The notes beneath the pieces are model-generated. The model was not told the origin of the DNA. It did not search any database and saw only the letters and a program-made list of their open reading frames with translations. From contig CANRPE010000016.1 in the NCBI GenBank assembly GCA_947632405.1, positions 1-35,428 on the forward strand: a stretch of 35,428 nucleotides of DNA, given 5' to 3'. Source of the DNA: an uncultured Bacilli bacterium. GTDB lineage: Bacteria > Bacillota_I > Bacilli_A > RF39 > UBA660. Position numbers and translations under genes: made by a program. This document shows positions 1 through 7,962 of this stretch, in pieces (positions within the stretch are counted from its first letter, which is position 1; every line of letters begins with the position of its first letter).

Positions 1-40
1 AAATTGCTTAAAAGATATTATATATGATTATAAAATTTAC

Positions 41-68
41 TGCACAACTTCTGTGCACTTCATTTTTT
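41..68 (+). terminator. Possible terminator of an upstream gene
   Basis: A 6-bp hairpin (TGCACA, loop ACTTC, TGTGCA) is followed five bases later by six Ts. The gap between stem and T-run makes it weaker than the other terminators here. It would end a transcript entering from the left edge. The remainder of bases 1-110 shows no gene. Confidence 0.35.
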
Positions 69-111
69 AAATTACATTAGAAAAATAAGTAATTAATTTT
101 TATTTCTTTCA

Positions 112-141
112 TTTACTAATTAGTATTATACGTGCTAAAAT
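112..141 (+). promoter_or_regulatory. Likely galE promoter, extended -10
   Basis: TTTACT (112-117), 18-base spacer, TAAAAT (136-141) preceded by TG at 133-134, giving TGCTAAAAT. Transcription would start close to the GAGGTG ribosome binding site at 148-153, so the leader would be only about ten bases. Confidence 0.5.
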
Positions 142-158
142 ATTATTGAGGTGAAAAT

Positions 159-1163
159 ATGAAAGTATTTGTAACAGGTTGTTGTGGTTACATTGGTAGT
201 CATACTTGTGTTGAATTATTAAATAAGGATTATGAAGTAATAGGTTTAGATAATTTTAGTAATAGTAAAAAAGAAACTTTAGAAAAAATTAAAACTTTAA
301 CGGGAAAAACAATTAAATTTTATGAAGGAAATATGCTTGATGAAAATTTATTAACACAAATATTTTCTGAAAATGAAATTGAATGTGTAATTGATTTTGC
401 TGCATATAAAGCTGTAGGTGAATCTGTTCAAAAGCCAGTTGAATACTATATTAATAATGTGGCAACAGTTCTTAATTTATTAAAAGTAATGACTAAATTT
501 ACTTGCAAAAAACTTGTATTTAGTAGTAGTGCAACAGTTTATGGTGATCCAGAAGTTGTTCCAATAACAGAAGAAGCTAAAACAGGAAATACAACTAATC
601 CATATGGAACTAGTAAATTGTTTGTTGAACAAATATTAAAAGATTTATATAAATCTGATTCAAATTGGGATATTTGCATATTAAGATATTTTAATCCAAT
701 TGGTGCTCATCCTACTGGTTTGATTGGCGAAGAACCAAATGGAATTCCAGCTAATTTAATGCCATATATATCAAAAGTTGCAGCTAAAAAATTAGAATGT
801 TTATCAGTATTTGGTAATGATTATGATACTAAAGATGGAACAGGAGTAAGAGATTATATTCATGTTGTTGATCTTGCTCGTGGCCATATTAAAGCTGTAG
901 AAAAACTTAATAAAGAACAAAAAGGATTATATATTTATAATTTAGGAACAGGAGTTGGCTATAGTGTCTTAGATATGATTGCAGCTTTTGAACATGCTAA
1001 TAATATTAAAATTAATTATAAGATAGTACAACGTCGTCCTGGAGATATAGCTACTTGTTATAGTAATCCAACTAAAGCCAAAGAAGAATTAGGTTTTACT
1101 TGTGAGTTTACTTTAGAAGATATGGTAAGAGATGCTTGGAATTATGAAAAAAATCTTAAATAA
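159..1163 (+). CDS. galE: UDP-glucose 4-epimerase
   Basis: Interconverts UDP-glucose and UDP-galactose (or the GlcNAc/GalNAc pair) in the cytoplasm, supplying sugars for surface polysaccharide. It is an extended short-chain dehydrogenase: the NAD-binding GxxGxxG loop is at residues 7-13, SSSATVYG at 122-129 supplies the catalytic Ser/Thr, and the YxxxK pair is Y149/K153, the same numbers as in E. coli GalE as I remember it. The 334-residue length is normal. The ATG follows GAGGTG at good spacing. The next gene, a FemX-like wall enzyme, starts 86 bases later with no clear terminator between, so the two may be co-transcribed; that link is inference. Substrate preference cannot be read from the sequence. 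Confidence 0.95.
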   Translation: MKVFVTGCCGYIGSHTCVELLNKDYEVIGLDNFSNSKKETLEKIKTLTGKTIKFYEGNMLDENLLTQIFSENEIECVIDFAAYKAVGESVQKPVEYYINNVATVLNLLKVMTKFTCKKLVFSSSATVYGDPEVVPITEEAKTGNTTNPYGTSKLFVEQILKDLYKSDSNWDICILRYFNPIGAHPTGLIGEEPNGIPANLMPYISKVAAKKLECLSVFGNDYDTKDGTGVRDYIHVVDLARGHIKAVEKLNKEQKGLYIYNLGTGVGYSVLDMIAAFEHANNIKINYKIVQRRPGDIATCYSNPTKAKEELGFTCEFTLEDMVRDAWNYEKNLK

Positions 1164-1249
1164 AAGATTTTAAAATTTATTTTAGTAAATAATTAAATTT
1201 AAATAGAAAATACTAAAAGAAGAAACATAATAAAGGAGCGTAAATTAAT

Positions 1250-2548
1250 ATGGAATTTAAAGAAATTACAGCAGAAGAATTTGATTTATTTTCAAGTAAA
1301 CATGAACAAACGAGTTTTAGTCAAACTAGCTCTTGGGGAAAATTAAAGGAAGTAAATGGTTGGAAAAGTCATTTTTTAGCTCTATATGATCATAAAAAAA
1401 TTGTAGGTGCAACACTTTTATTAACCAAAGATTTACCTATTATTCATAAAAATATGTGTTATGCTCCTAGAGGATTTTTAATTGATTATAGTAATACTAA
1501 GTATTTAAAAGAATTTACTAATAATATAAAAATTTATGCTAAAAAACTTAATGCTATTTTTGTAAAAATTGATCCATATCTTAGTTATCAAGAAAGAGAT
1601 TTAGATGGAAATATTGTTAAAAATGGAAAGAATAATAAGAAAGCATTTTCTAATTTAATTAAGTTAGGATATAAGCATTTTGGATTTAACCTAATGCAAG
1701 ATACACTTCAACCTAGATGGATTTTTATAACTGAAACAAAAAATAAAACTGTTGAAGAAGTTATGGCTGGTATGGATTCAAAAACAAGACAAATCATTAG
1801 GAAAAATGAAAGATTAGGTATTACAACAAGAGAGTTAACTTATGATGAATTACCACTTTTTAAAGATATTATGCAGCATACAGGTGATAGAAGAAATTTT
1901 ATTGATAGGCCTTTATCGTATTATCAAAATATGTATAAAAATTTAGAACCAAACGGAATTTTAAAGATTTTAATTGCTGAATTACATGCTGATAAATTAA
2001 TTAAAAATTTAAAAGAAGAAATTAATACATATCAAAAAGAGTATGATGATAGAAAATATAAGCATGATGAAAAAATTAATATTATGAATGAAAATAAATA
2101 CCTTCAAAAACAAAAAGCTACTGAAAATGAAATTAAAAGAGTAACTTCAAAATTAGAAGAAATAAAAAAACTTCAAAAAGAAAATGGAGATACAATTACT
2201 TTAGGTGGAATTTTATTTTTAATTCATGGTAATGAAGTTGTTTCACTTGTTGGTGGTTCTTATGAAAAATTTATGGAATTTCAATCTGCATATACTGTTC
2301 ATTGGGCAGGATGCAAATATGCAATTGAAAAAGGTTATGATCGCTATAATTTTTATGGAATTACTGGTGACTTTAGTGAAGATAATCCATTAGTAGGCTT
2401 GTATTTATTTAAACGAGGATTTGGTGGAAAAGTCGTAGAATTAATAGGAGAATTTGATCTTGTCATATCAAAATTTTGGTTTTTTGTTTATAATGCTTCT
2501 TTTAAAATTTATCATAATTTAAAAAATTTAAAATCAAAAATTAAATAA
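1250..2548 (+). CDS. FemX/MurM-like peptidoglycan aminoacyltransferase
   Basis: Predicted FemABX-family enzyme, which adds amino acids from aminoacyl-tRNA to the peptidoglycan stem peptide to build the interpeptide bridge at the cytoplasmic face. The N-terminal half (SFSQTSSWGKLK near residues 22-33, then a GNAT-like fold with YAPRGFLIDY) and the C-terminal part (VHWAGCKYAIEKGYDRYNFYGITGDF) are family-typical. Residues about 243-310 are a long charged heptad-rich segment matching the antiparallel helical arm that distinguishes this family. Length (432) is normal. AAAGGAG at 1232-1238 supports the ATG. Which amino acid it adds and at which bridge position cannot be determined; femA, femB, femX or murM would all be over-precise names. 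Confidence 0.88.
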   Translation: MEFKEITAEEFDLFSSKHEQTSFSQTSSWGKLKEVNGWKSHFLALYDHKKIVGATLLLTKDLPIIHKNMCYAPRGFLIDYSNTKYLKEFTNNIKIYAKKLNAIFVKIDPYLSYQERDLDGNIVKNGKNNKKAFSNLIKLGYKHFGFNLMQDTLQPRWIFITETKNKTVEEVMAGMDSKTRQIIRKNERLGITTRELTYDELPLFKDIMQHTGDRRNFIDRPLSYYQNMYKNLEPNGILKILIAELHADKLIKNLKEEINTYQKEYDDRKYKHDEKINIMNENKYLQKQKATENEIKRVTSKLEEIKKLQKENGDTITLGGILFLIHGNEVVSLVGGSYEKFMEFQSAYTVHWAGCKYAIEKGYDRYNFYGITGDFSEDNPLVGLYLFKRGFGGKVVELIGEFDLVISKFWFFVYNASFKIYHNLKNLKSKIK

Positions 2549-2577
2549 TTGACGAATGCTTAGAATAAAAGTATCAT
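2549..2577 (+). promoter_or_regulatory. Promoter of the first H-x-H-G membrane protein
   Basis: TTGACG (2549-2554), 17-base spacer, TATCAT (2572-2577): five of six consensus bases in each hexamer. The -35 begins immediately after the stop codon of the FemX-like gene and the start codon lies 18 bases downstream of the -10. Confidence 0.6.
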
Positions 2578-2594
2578 AAATAAGAGGTGGTAGT

Positions 2595-3167
2595 ATGTTA
2601 TATCAATTAAAAACTAGAAAAAAAGAAATCATAATTATTTTATTTATTTTAGTATTTGCACTTTTTTTTACATATAAAATATATTATAAATTTAAAAATT
2701 TAAGAAATGTTGACTATAATACTCCAACTATTGACACTACTTTTCATGAAAAAACAGGAGCAGAAATAAATTTAACTAAATTAACTCCAGTTACAGATGC
2801 TATTGGATTATCTTCACGAGCTTATACTTTTACAATTAAAAATACTACTAATTCTAGTTTAAAATATTCTATTACAATAGAGGATAATGCAAAAAAAATA
2901 AAAAGTGATGATTGTTATGAGTATCAGATTCCACATAATTTAATAAAATTTTCTATTCATAAAAAAGGTGAAAAGAATAGTATTTATACTTTAAATAATT
3001 TAATAAATGGTGAAGTATTAACAAGAATTATTAAGTCAGGTCAAGAAGAAGAATATACAATGAGATTTTGGATATCAGGTGATTCCTTACAGATAGGAAC
3101 AAATCTTCATTATCATGGTTTAATTAAAGTAAATGATTTAGGAGCTCAAGTAGCAATTAGTAAATAA
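2595..3167 (+). CDS. Single-pass membrane protein, H-x-H-G family, copy 1
   Basis: Function unknown. Residues 1-12 are basic, 13-30 form a transmembrane helix or uncleaved signal anchor, and the remainder is a predicted extracytoplasmic beta-rich domain. It shares an ordered set of motifs with proteins at 3280-3855 and 32937-33593: P-x-x-D near the domain start, AYTFTIKN, an aromatic-S/R-I strand, a single Cys in DDC, FWIS, and NLHYHGLIKV near the end. The fold outline (signal anchor, beta-sandwich, YTF-x-I-x-N) recalls TasA/camelysin-type proteins, but I see no definite family signature and no SipW peptidase gene here. Its own promoter and GAGGTGG ribosome binding site precede it. Expected on the cell surface; secretion and partners unknown. 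Confidence 0.8.
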   Translation: MLYQLKTRKKEIIIILFILVFALFFTYKIYYKFKNLRNVDYNTPTIDTTFHEKTGAEINLTKLTPVTDAIGLSSRAYTFTIKNTTNSSLKYSITIEDNAKKIKSDDCYEYQIPHNLIKFSIHKKGEKNSIYTLNNLINGEVLTRIIKSGQEEEYTMRFWISGDSLQIGTNLHYHGLIKVNDLGAQVAISK

Positions 3168-3174
3168 TTAAATT

Positions 3175-3223
3175 AAACAAAAACTTATATTTATGTAAAG
3201 TAAAAAAAGTAGTTTTTGTTTTT
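3175..3223 (+). terminator. Terminator after H-x-H-G copy 1
   Basis: An 11-bp perfect inverted repeat, AAACAAAAACT (3175-3185) and AGTTTTTGTTT (3211-3221), with a 25-base loop and U-rich 3' arm. The long loop lowers confidence. Confidence 0.5.
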
Positions 3224-3224
3224 A

Positions 3225-3253
3225 TTTACAAAAAAATAAAATTTAGATATAAT
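3225..3253 (+). promoter_or_regulatory. Promoter of H-x-H-G copy 2
   Basis: TTTACA (3225-3230), 17 bases, TATAAT (3248-3253). Ideal spacing and a perfect -10. The predicted start of transcription near 3260 favours the ATG at 3280 over the ATG at 3268. Confidence 0.75.
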
Positions 3254-3279
3254 CAAAGTAAGTTAGGATGTGGACTATT

Positions 3280-3855
3280 ATGGAAAAGAAAAAGAAAGAA
3301 AATAAATTAGGGTTAATTGTATTAATATTTAGTATAATTATTTGTTTATTGACAGTTAGTTATGCAATTTGGACACAAATGTTTCCAGGAACAAAAGAAA
3401 ATAAATTAAATACAGCAACATTAATATTAACAATGAATGAAGCAAATAATACTGCTATTTCATTAACTAATGCTGTACCTGTTTCTGATCAAAAAGGTTT
3501 AACTTATAAACCATATACTTTTACAGTAAAAAATTCAGGAACGGCTAGTGCAAATTACAGAATTATGCTTGTTAATGATACTAATTCATATGAAACAGAT
3601 GGTTGTGAAGATATGAAATTAGACTGGTCAAATATTAAATACTCTTTTGCTAAAAATAATGAAGTAACAACAACAGGAGTTTTATCTGATACTGCAGGAG
3701 TATTAAATATAGGAACTATTAGTCCTAAAGAAACAGATTCTTACAGTTTAATTTTATGGATAAGAAGTGAAGCAACATCTGAAATTATGAATCATCATTT
3801 TCATGGAAAAATCAAAATAGATGCTATTCAAAGTGATCAAGCTCTTAGTGATTAA
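3280..3855 (+). CDS. Single-pass membrane protein, H-x-H-G family, copy 2
   Basis: Paralogue of the preceding protein, function unknown. A Lys-rich N-terminus, a hydrophobic helix (about residues 10-27) ending in VSYAIWT, then an extracytoplasmic domain. Shared motifs: VPVSDQKG, YTFTVKNSG, TDGC with the only extracellular Cys, LILWIRS and HHFHGKIKID. The SYAIWT segment after the hydrophobic core resembles the cleavage region of TasA-like exported proteins, so it may be released rather than anchored. The ATG at 3280 is chosen because AGGATGTGG lies upstream at suitable spacing; an in-frame ATG at 3268 lacks a ribosome binding site. It has its own promoter and a strong terminator overlapping the stop codon, so it is a single-gene unit. 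Confidence 0.8.
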   Translation: MEKKKKENKLGLIVLIFSIIICLLTVSYAIWTQMFPGTKENKLNTATLILTMNEANNTAISLTNAVPVSDQKGLTYKPYTFTVKNSGTASANYRIMLVNDTNSYETDGCEDMKLDWSNIKYSFAKNNEVTTTGVLSDTAGVLNIGTISPKETDSYSLILWIRSEATSEIMNHHFHGKIKIDAIQSDQALSD

Positions 3856-3881
3856 AGACTTCGTTTAAGTCTTCTTTTTTT
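3855..3881 (+). terminator. Rho-independent terminator
   Basis: AAGACTT, loop CGTTT, AAGTCTT, then C and seven Ts. The stem starts at the last base of the stop codon of H-x-H-G copy 2. Confidence 0.85.
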
Positions 3882-3929
3882 AAAGATGATACATAAAATG
3901 ATAGTATAGTGATTAAGGGACGTGATATA

Positions 3930-5018
3930 GTGAAAGTTATCATTTGTGCAGGAGGAACTGGAGGACACATTTATCCAGCTATAGCAATTATTAATAAAAT
4001 CAAGGAAAAAGAACCAACTAGTGAGTTTTTATATATAGGAACAACAGACCGAATGGAAAAAGATTTAATACCTAACTTAGGAATTCCATATGTTGGAATA
4101 GAAATGGAAGGATTAAATCGCAAAAATATTTTAAAAAATATCAAAGTATTAATAAAATATAAACATGCTATAAATAGTGCTAAAAATATTATAAAAAATT
4201 ATAATCCAGATATTGTAATTGGAGTAGGTGGTTATATTACAGCACCTGTTTTAATTGCTGCTTATAAGTTAAAATATAAAATATTAATTCATGAACAAAA
4301 CTCAATTCCAGGAGTTTCAAATAAACTAATTGCAAAGTATGCAGATAAAATCTGTGTTTCACTTCCTAATTCAACTAAATACTTTGCTAAAGATAAAGTA
4401 GTTTATACTGGAAATCCTCGAAGTGAAGAAATTTTTTATATTAAAAAGAAAAATAAAGAAGAATATGGATTAACTAATAATAAAAAATTAGTAATTATGG
4501 TCATGGGGTCATTAGGATCAACGACAATGACTGAAAAAATAAAAGAAATGATTCCAAAATATAAAAATAAACCCTATCAAGTTTTAATTATCACGGGTAA
4601 AAATTATTATGCTGAATACGAAAAAATAACAATTCCTAAAAATGTAGTTATCGTTCCATTTATTGAAGATTTTACTTCTCTTTTAAAGTCAGCAGATTTA
4701 ATTATTTCACGTGCAGGAGCTTCTACAATTGCAGAGATTACTTCCATTGGTATTCCATCTATTTTAGTACCATCTCCATATGTTACAAATAATCATCAGT
4801 ATAAAAATGCTAAAGAATTAGAAGATATTGGTGCAGCGAAATTGATTCAGGAACAAGATTTTTCTACTGCTTTAGTTTTAGAACAAATTGATAAAATTTT
4901 AACTGATCAAACATTGTATCAAAAAATGAAAAAAAGTTCAGCGAGTTTAGGTGTAAAAGATTCTGCTACTAGAATTTATTTAGAAATAAAAAAATTAGTA
5001 AAGGAAGATACAAAATGA
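3930..5018 (+). CDS. murG: MurG, lipid II-forming GlcNAc transferase
   Basis: Transfers GlcNAc from UDP-GlcNAc to lipid I, giving lipid II, at the inner face of the membrane. Family marks: the N-terminal GGTGGHIYPA glycine loop, HEQNSIPG, and in the C-terminal UDP-GlcNAc domain GSLGS and SRAGASTIAEI followed by the P-S-P-Y stretch. About 362 residues, normal. I place the start at the GTG at 3930 (MKVIICAGGTGG) because AAGGGA at 3915-3920 is correctly spaced. The upstream GTG at 3909 adds seven residues unlike the family N-terminus. The last four bases overlap murB (ATGA), so the pair is translationally coupled. It opens the murG-murB-divIB run. Confidence 0.96.
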   Translation: MKVIICAGGTGGHIYPAIAIINKIKEKEPTSEFLYIGTTDRMEKDLIPNLGIPYVGIEMEGLNRKNILKNIKVLIKYKHAINSAKNIIKNYNPDIVIGVGGYITAPVLIAAYKLKYKILIHEQNSIPGVSNKLIAKYADKICVSLPNSTKYFAKDKVVYTGNPRSEEIFYIKKKNKEEYGLTNNKKLVIMVMGSLGSTTMTEKIKEMIPKYKNKPYQVLIITGKNYYAEYEKITIPKNVVIVPFIEDFTSLLKSADLIISRAGASTIAEITSIGIPSILVPSPYVTNNHQYKNAKELEDIGAAKLIQEQDFSTALVLEQIDKILTDQTLYQKMKKSSASLGVKDSATRIYLEIKKLVKEDTK

Positions 5019-5920
5019 AAAGTTGGATAGATGAATTAAAACTACTAAATATTGGTAAAATAGAAATAAATGTTTCTTTAAAAAAATATAATACTTATAA
5101 AATTGGTGGTAAAGCTGTTTGTATTATTTATCCAAAAAATATTGAAAAATTAATTACATTAATGAAGTTTATTAAACAAAATAAGTTAAAATATAAAATT
5201 TTAGGTAATGGTTCAAATTTGATTTTTAGTAATGAATTATTTGATGGAATTTTAATAAAATTAACTGAATTTGATAATATTCATATTTTTCAAAATAAAA
5301 TAAAAGTAGGTGCAGGCTATTCTTTAATGAAATTATCAAGAGTTGCTTTAAAAAATTCTTTAACTGGTTTAGAATTTGCAGCAGGTATTCCTGGTACTAT
5401 TGGAGGAGCTATTTTTATGAATGCAGGGGCTTATAAAAGTGATATGGGATATGTAGTTCAATCAGTAAAAGTTTTAACTCCAGATTTTAAAATTGTTGAG
5501 TTAGAAAATAAAGAATTAAATTTTCATTATCGAACTTCTTTTTTTAAAACACATAAAGACTATATTTGTTTAGAAGCTATTATTCGTTTAGAATATGGTA
5601 AAAAAGAAAAAATAGAAGAACTTATGAAAAATCGTTTAAAAAGAAGATTAGAATCACAACCTTTAAATTATCCAAGTGCAGGTAGTGTCTTTCGAAATCC
5701 AAAAGATATGTTTGCTGGTGAATTAATTGAAAAATGCAAACTAAAAGGTAAAAAAATAGGTGGCGCTATGATTAGTAATAAACATGCTAATTTTATTATT
5801 AATTATGATGATGCCAGTAGTAATGATATTAAAGATTTAATTTTATATACACAAAAAAAAGTAAAAGAAAAATATCACATAGATTTAGTAATTGAACAAG
5901 AATTTGTAAATTGGGAGTAG
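5015..5920 (+). CDS. murB: UDP-N-acetylenolpyruvoylglucosamine reductase, MurB
   Basis: FAD- and NADPH-dependent second committed step of peptidoglycan precursor synthesis, giving UDP-MurNAc. The FAD domain shows YKIGGKA, LGNGSNLIFS and LEFAAGIPGTIGGAIFMNAG; the catalytic serine sits in SAGSVFRNP (S224), and the acidic catalytic residue is E294 or E296 in IEQEF near the C-terminus. The 301-residue length and absence of the extra E. coli-type loop fit the type II enzyme of Firmicutes. It overlaps murG by four bases and is followed five bases later by divIB. Having murB inside the division cluster is common in Gram-positives. Confidence 0.96.
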   Translation: MKSWIDELKLLNIGKIEINVSLKKYNTYKIGGKAVCIIYPKNIEKLITLMKFIKQNKLKYKILGNGSNLIFSNELFDGILIKLTEFDNIHIFQNKIKVGAGYSLMKLSRVALKNSLTGLEFAAGIPGTIGGAIFMNAGAYKSDMGYVVQSVKVLTPDFKIVELENKELNFHYRTSFFKTHKDYICLEAIIRLEYGKKEKIEELMKNRLKRRLESQPLNYPSAGSVFRNPKDMFAGELIEKCKLKGKKIGGAMISNKHANFIINYDDASSNDIKDLILYTQKKVKEKYHIDLVIEQEFVNWE

Positions 5921-5925
5921 ATACT

Positions 5926-6615
5926 ATGGCAAAAAGACTTGTAAAAAAAAGAAAAATAAGATTATTTAGATTTTTTCTAGTAATGATTATACTAGGTCTT
6001 TTTGTCTTACTAGTTTATTATTTTTTTAATGATAATATTAAAAATATTATTATTAAAAATACTAGTTATTTAAATGATGATTATATAATTGAACTTGCAA
6101 ATCTTCAAAATTATCCTAGTTTTTGGTTTACTTCTAGTACAAAAATTAAAAAACGGTTAAAGAAAAGTATTTATATTGAAGATGTTAAGATTAAAAAGAA
6201 GTTTTATAATGTCTTAGTACTTGAAATTAAAGAAAATACACCCTTATTTGTATATGAAGGTGATCAAACTATAGTTTTTGAAAATAAAGAAAAATTAAAA
6301 GTAGAAGATGAGATTGATCTTTTTAGAGTTCCTAGACTTATGAATTATGTTCCTGATACAAAGTATCAAGAATTTATTAAAGGGTTACAAAAAATTGATA
6401 GAGAAATATTAGGTAAAGTTTCAGAGATTACATATAAACCTAATGATTATGATAAAGATAGATTTTTATTATATATGGATGATGGAAATAGTGTATATTT
6501 AACACTTACTAAATTTAAAATGTTAAATTATTATAATAAAGTATTAACTCAATTAGATGATAAAAAAGGAATTTTATATTTAGATAGTGGAAATCATTTT
6601 CAAATTAAGGAATAG
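5926..6615 (+). CDS. divIB: Cell division protein DivIB/FtsQ
   Basis: Bitopic component of the division machinery that, with DivIC and FtsL, links the Z-ring to septal wall synthesis. A highly basic cytoplasmic tail (KRLVKKRKIR) is followed by one membrane helix (about residues 14-36) and an extracytoplasmic POTRA domain (IKNTSYLNDDYIIELANL... VKIKKKFYNVLVLEIKENTPL), then the beta domain. The ATG at 5926 is preferred because GGGAG at 5913-5917 precedes it; an in-frame TTG at 5911 would lie inside that site. Sequence similarity in this family is always low, so the assignment rests on topology, the POTRA pattern and position between murB and ftsA. About 229 residues, slightly short. Confidence 0.88.
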   Translation: MAKRLVKKRKIRLFRFFLVMIILGLFVLLVYYFFNDNIKNIIIKNTSYLNDDYIIELANLQNYPSFWFTSSTKIKKRLKKSIYIEDVKIKKKFYNVLVLEIKENTPLFVYEGDQTIVFENKEKLKVEDEIDLFRVPRLMNYVPDTKYQEFIKGLQKIDREILGKVSEITYKPNDYDKDRFLLYMDDGNSVYLTLTKFKMLNYYNKVLTQLDDKKGILYLDSGNHFQIKE

Positions 6616-6656
6616 GAAAGAAAGAAGTATTTTTCTTTTTTTTTATATAATAAAAC

Positions 6657-6685
6657 TTGTTCAAAAAAAATATTTATAGTATAAT
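6657..6685 (+). promoter_or_regulatory. ftsA-ftsZ promoter
   Basis: TTGTTC (6657-6662), 17 bases, TATAAT (6680-6685), then GGAGTGAT and the ftsA ATG. A weak A-rich/T-rich hairpin with a T-run (about 6616-6643) precedes it and may partly terminate the murG-murB-divIB transcript. Confidence 0.7.
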
Positions 6686-6711
6686 GATTGTAATAGGATT
6701 GGAGTGATGCT

Positions 6712-7950
6712 ATGAGTTGTTATTATACCGGTATTGAACTTGGTACTGATACCATAAAAATACTGGTTTGTAGTAAAGTAGGTAATCAATTTCATGTAAT
6801 CGGTCAAGTTTGTGAACCATCACTCGGTATAAAAAAAGGTATTGTTATAGATTCAAAACAAGCTATTAGTTCGATAAAGAAAGCTTTAAAAAAAATAAAT
6901 GAGATGCTTCAAATAAAAATTACAAAAGCAATTGCTTTAATCCCTCCAATTAATTGTAGAACTGATATTGTAATTGGAAGTTGTGATATAGCAGATTATC
7001 AATGTATTACGGGTGAAGATGTTACTAATGTTTTAAAAGATTCTTTAGTTGGTCAAATTCAAGATGATGAAGAATTAATCACAGCAATTCCAATTAGTTT
7101 TAAAGTAGATGAAGAAGGTAATATTAAAGATCCAAAAGGTATGGCTGGAAAATCATTAGAAGCTAGAGTATTAATAACTACTTCGCCAAAGGATTTAGTT
7201 TATAAAATTTTAGAAGTATTAAAATTAAGTGGTTTAGAGGCTATTGATGTATGTTATTCCACAACAGCTGATTATTATACTTCAAAAAATCAAAATTTAG
7301 ATAAATTAGTAGGATCTATTATTAATATTGGGGAAGATAAAACTACAATTTCAATCTTTAATAAAGGTATTATGATTAAAACTAAAATATTAAATGTAGG
7401 TAGTAAAAATATTGATAATGATATTACATATATTTATAAAACTCCTAAAAAGGAATCAAGAAATTTAAAAGAAAATTTCGTAGTAGCAGCATCTAGATAT
7501 GCTGATATTAATGAAGTATATGATATTAATTTGAAAGATGGAAAAAGTAAGCAAATTAATCAATTAGAAATATCTAAAGTAGTAGAAGCAAGATGCGCTG
7601 AAATATTAAATTTAGCAAAAAATGAATTAAAAAACTTAACAAAAAGAGAAATACGTTATATAATTGTTACAGGTGGAGTAAGTGAACTTGCAGGGTTTCA
7701 ATATTTAATAGAAGATATTTTTGGAATCAAAGCAAAAGTTTGCAATATTACTACTATGGGAATTAGACATAATAAATATAGTAGTGTTTTAGGAATTATT
7801 AAATATTTTGATAGTAAACTATCTTTGCGTGGTAAAAAAATAAACATGCTAAGTGAAACAGATATTAATAATTTAATTACAATAAAAGAAGAAAAAGAAA
7901 ATAATACTAATATTATTAATAAAGTATTTGGTCGTTTTTTTGAAAATTAA
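6712..7950 (+). CDS. ftsA: Cell division protein FtsA
   Basis: Actin-like ATPase that tethers FtsZ to the membrane and recruits later division proteins. It begins with the phosphate-1 segment (TGIELGTDTIKILV, about residues 6-19), contains the SHS2-like 1C region (IGQVCEPSLGIKKGIVID), the phosphate-2 motif (VGSIINIGEDKTTISIF) and the adenosine motif (IIVTGGVSELAGF). The tail is Lys/Asn-rich and ends in a short hydrophobic-aromatic stretch (NIINKVFGRFFEN), consistent with the amphipathic membrane-targeting helix. 412 residues, usual for Gram-positives. It has its own promoter and lies 12 bases ahead of ftsZ, so the two are co-transcribed. Confidence 0.95.
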   Translation: MSCYYTGIELGTDTIKILVCSKVGNQFHVIGQVCEPSLGIKKGIVIDSKQAISSIKKALKKINEMLQIKITKAIALIPPINCRTDIVIGSCDIADYQCITGEDVTNVLKDSLVGQIQDDEELITAIPISFKVDEEGNIKDPKGMAGKSLEARVLITTSPKDLVYKILEVLKLSGLEAIDVCYSTTADYYTSKNQNLDKLVGSIINIGEDKTTISIFNKGIMIKTKILNVGSKNIDNDITYIYKTPKKESRNLKENFVVAASRYADINEVYDINLKDGKSKQINQLEISKVVEARCAEILNLAKNELKNLTKREIRYIIVTGGVSELAGFQYLIEDIFGIKAKVCNITTMGIRHNKYSSVLGIIKYFDSKLSLRGKKINMLSETDINNLITIKEEKENNTNIINKVFGRFFEN

Positions 7951-7962
7951 GGAGGAACAGAT

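Noticed and set aside
1164-1249. Terminator or promoter between galE and the FemX-like gene
   Set aside because: Only unstructured A/T-rich sequence with no good stem, T-run or hexamer pair; left unannotated.
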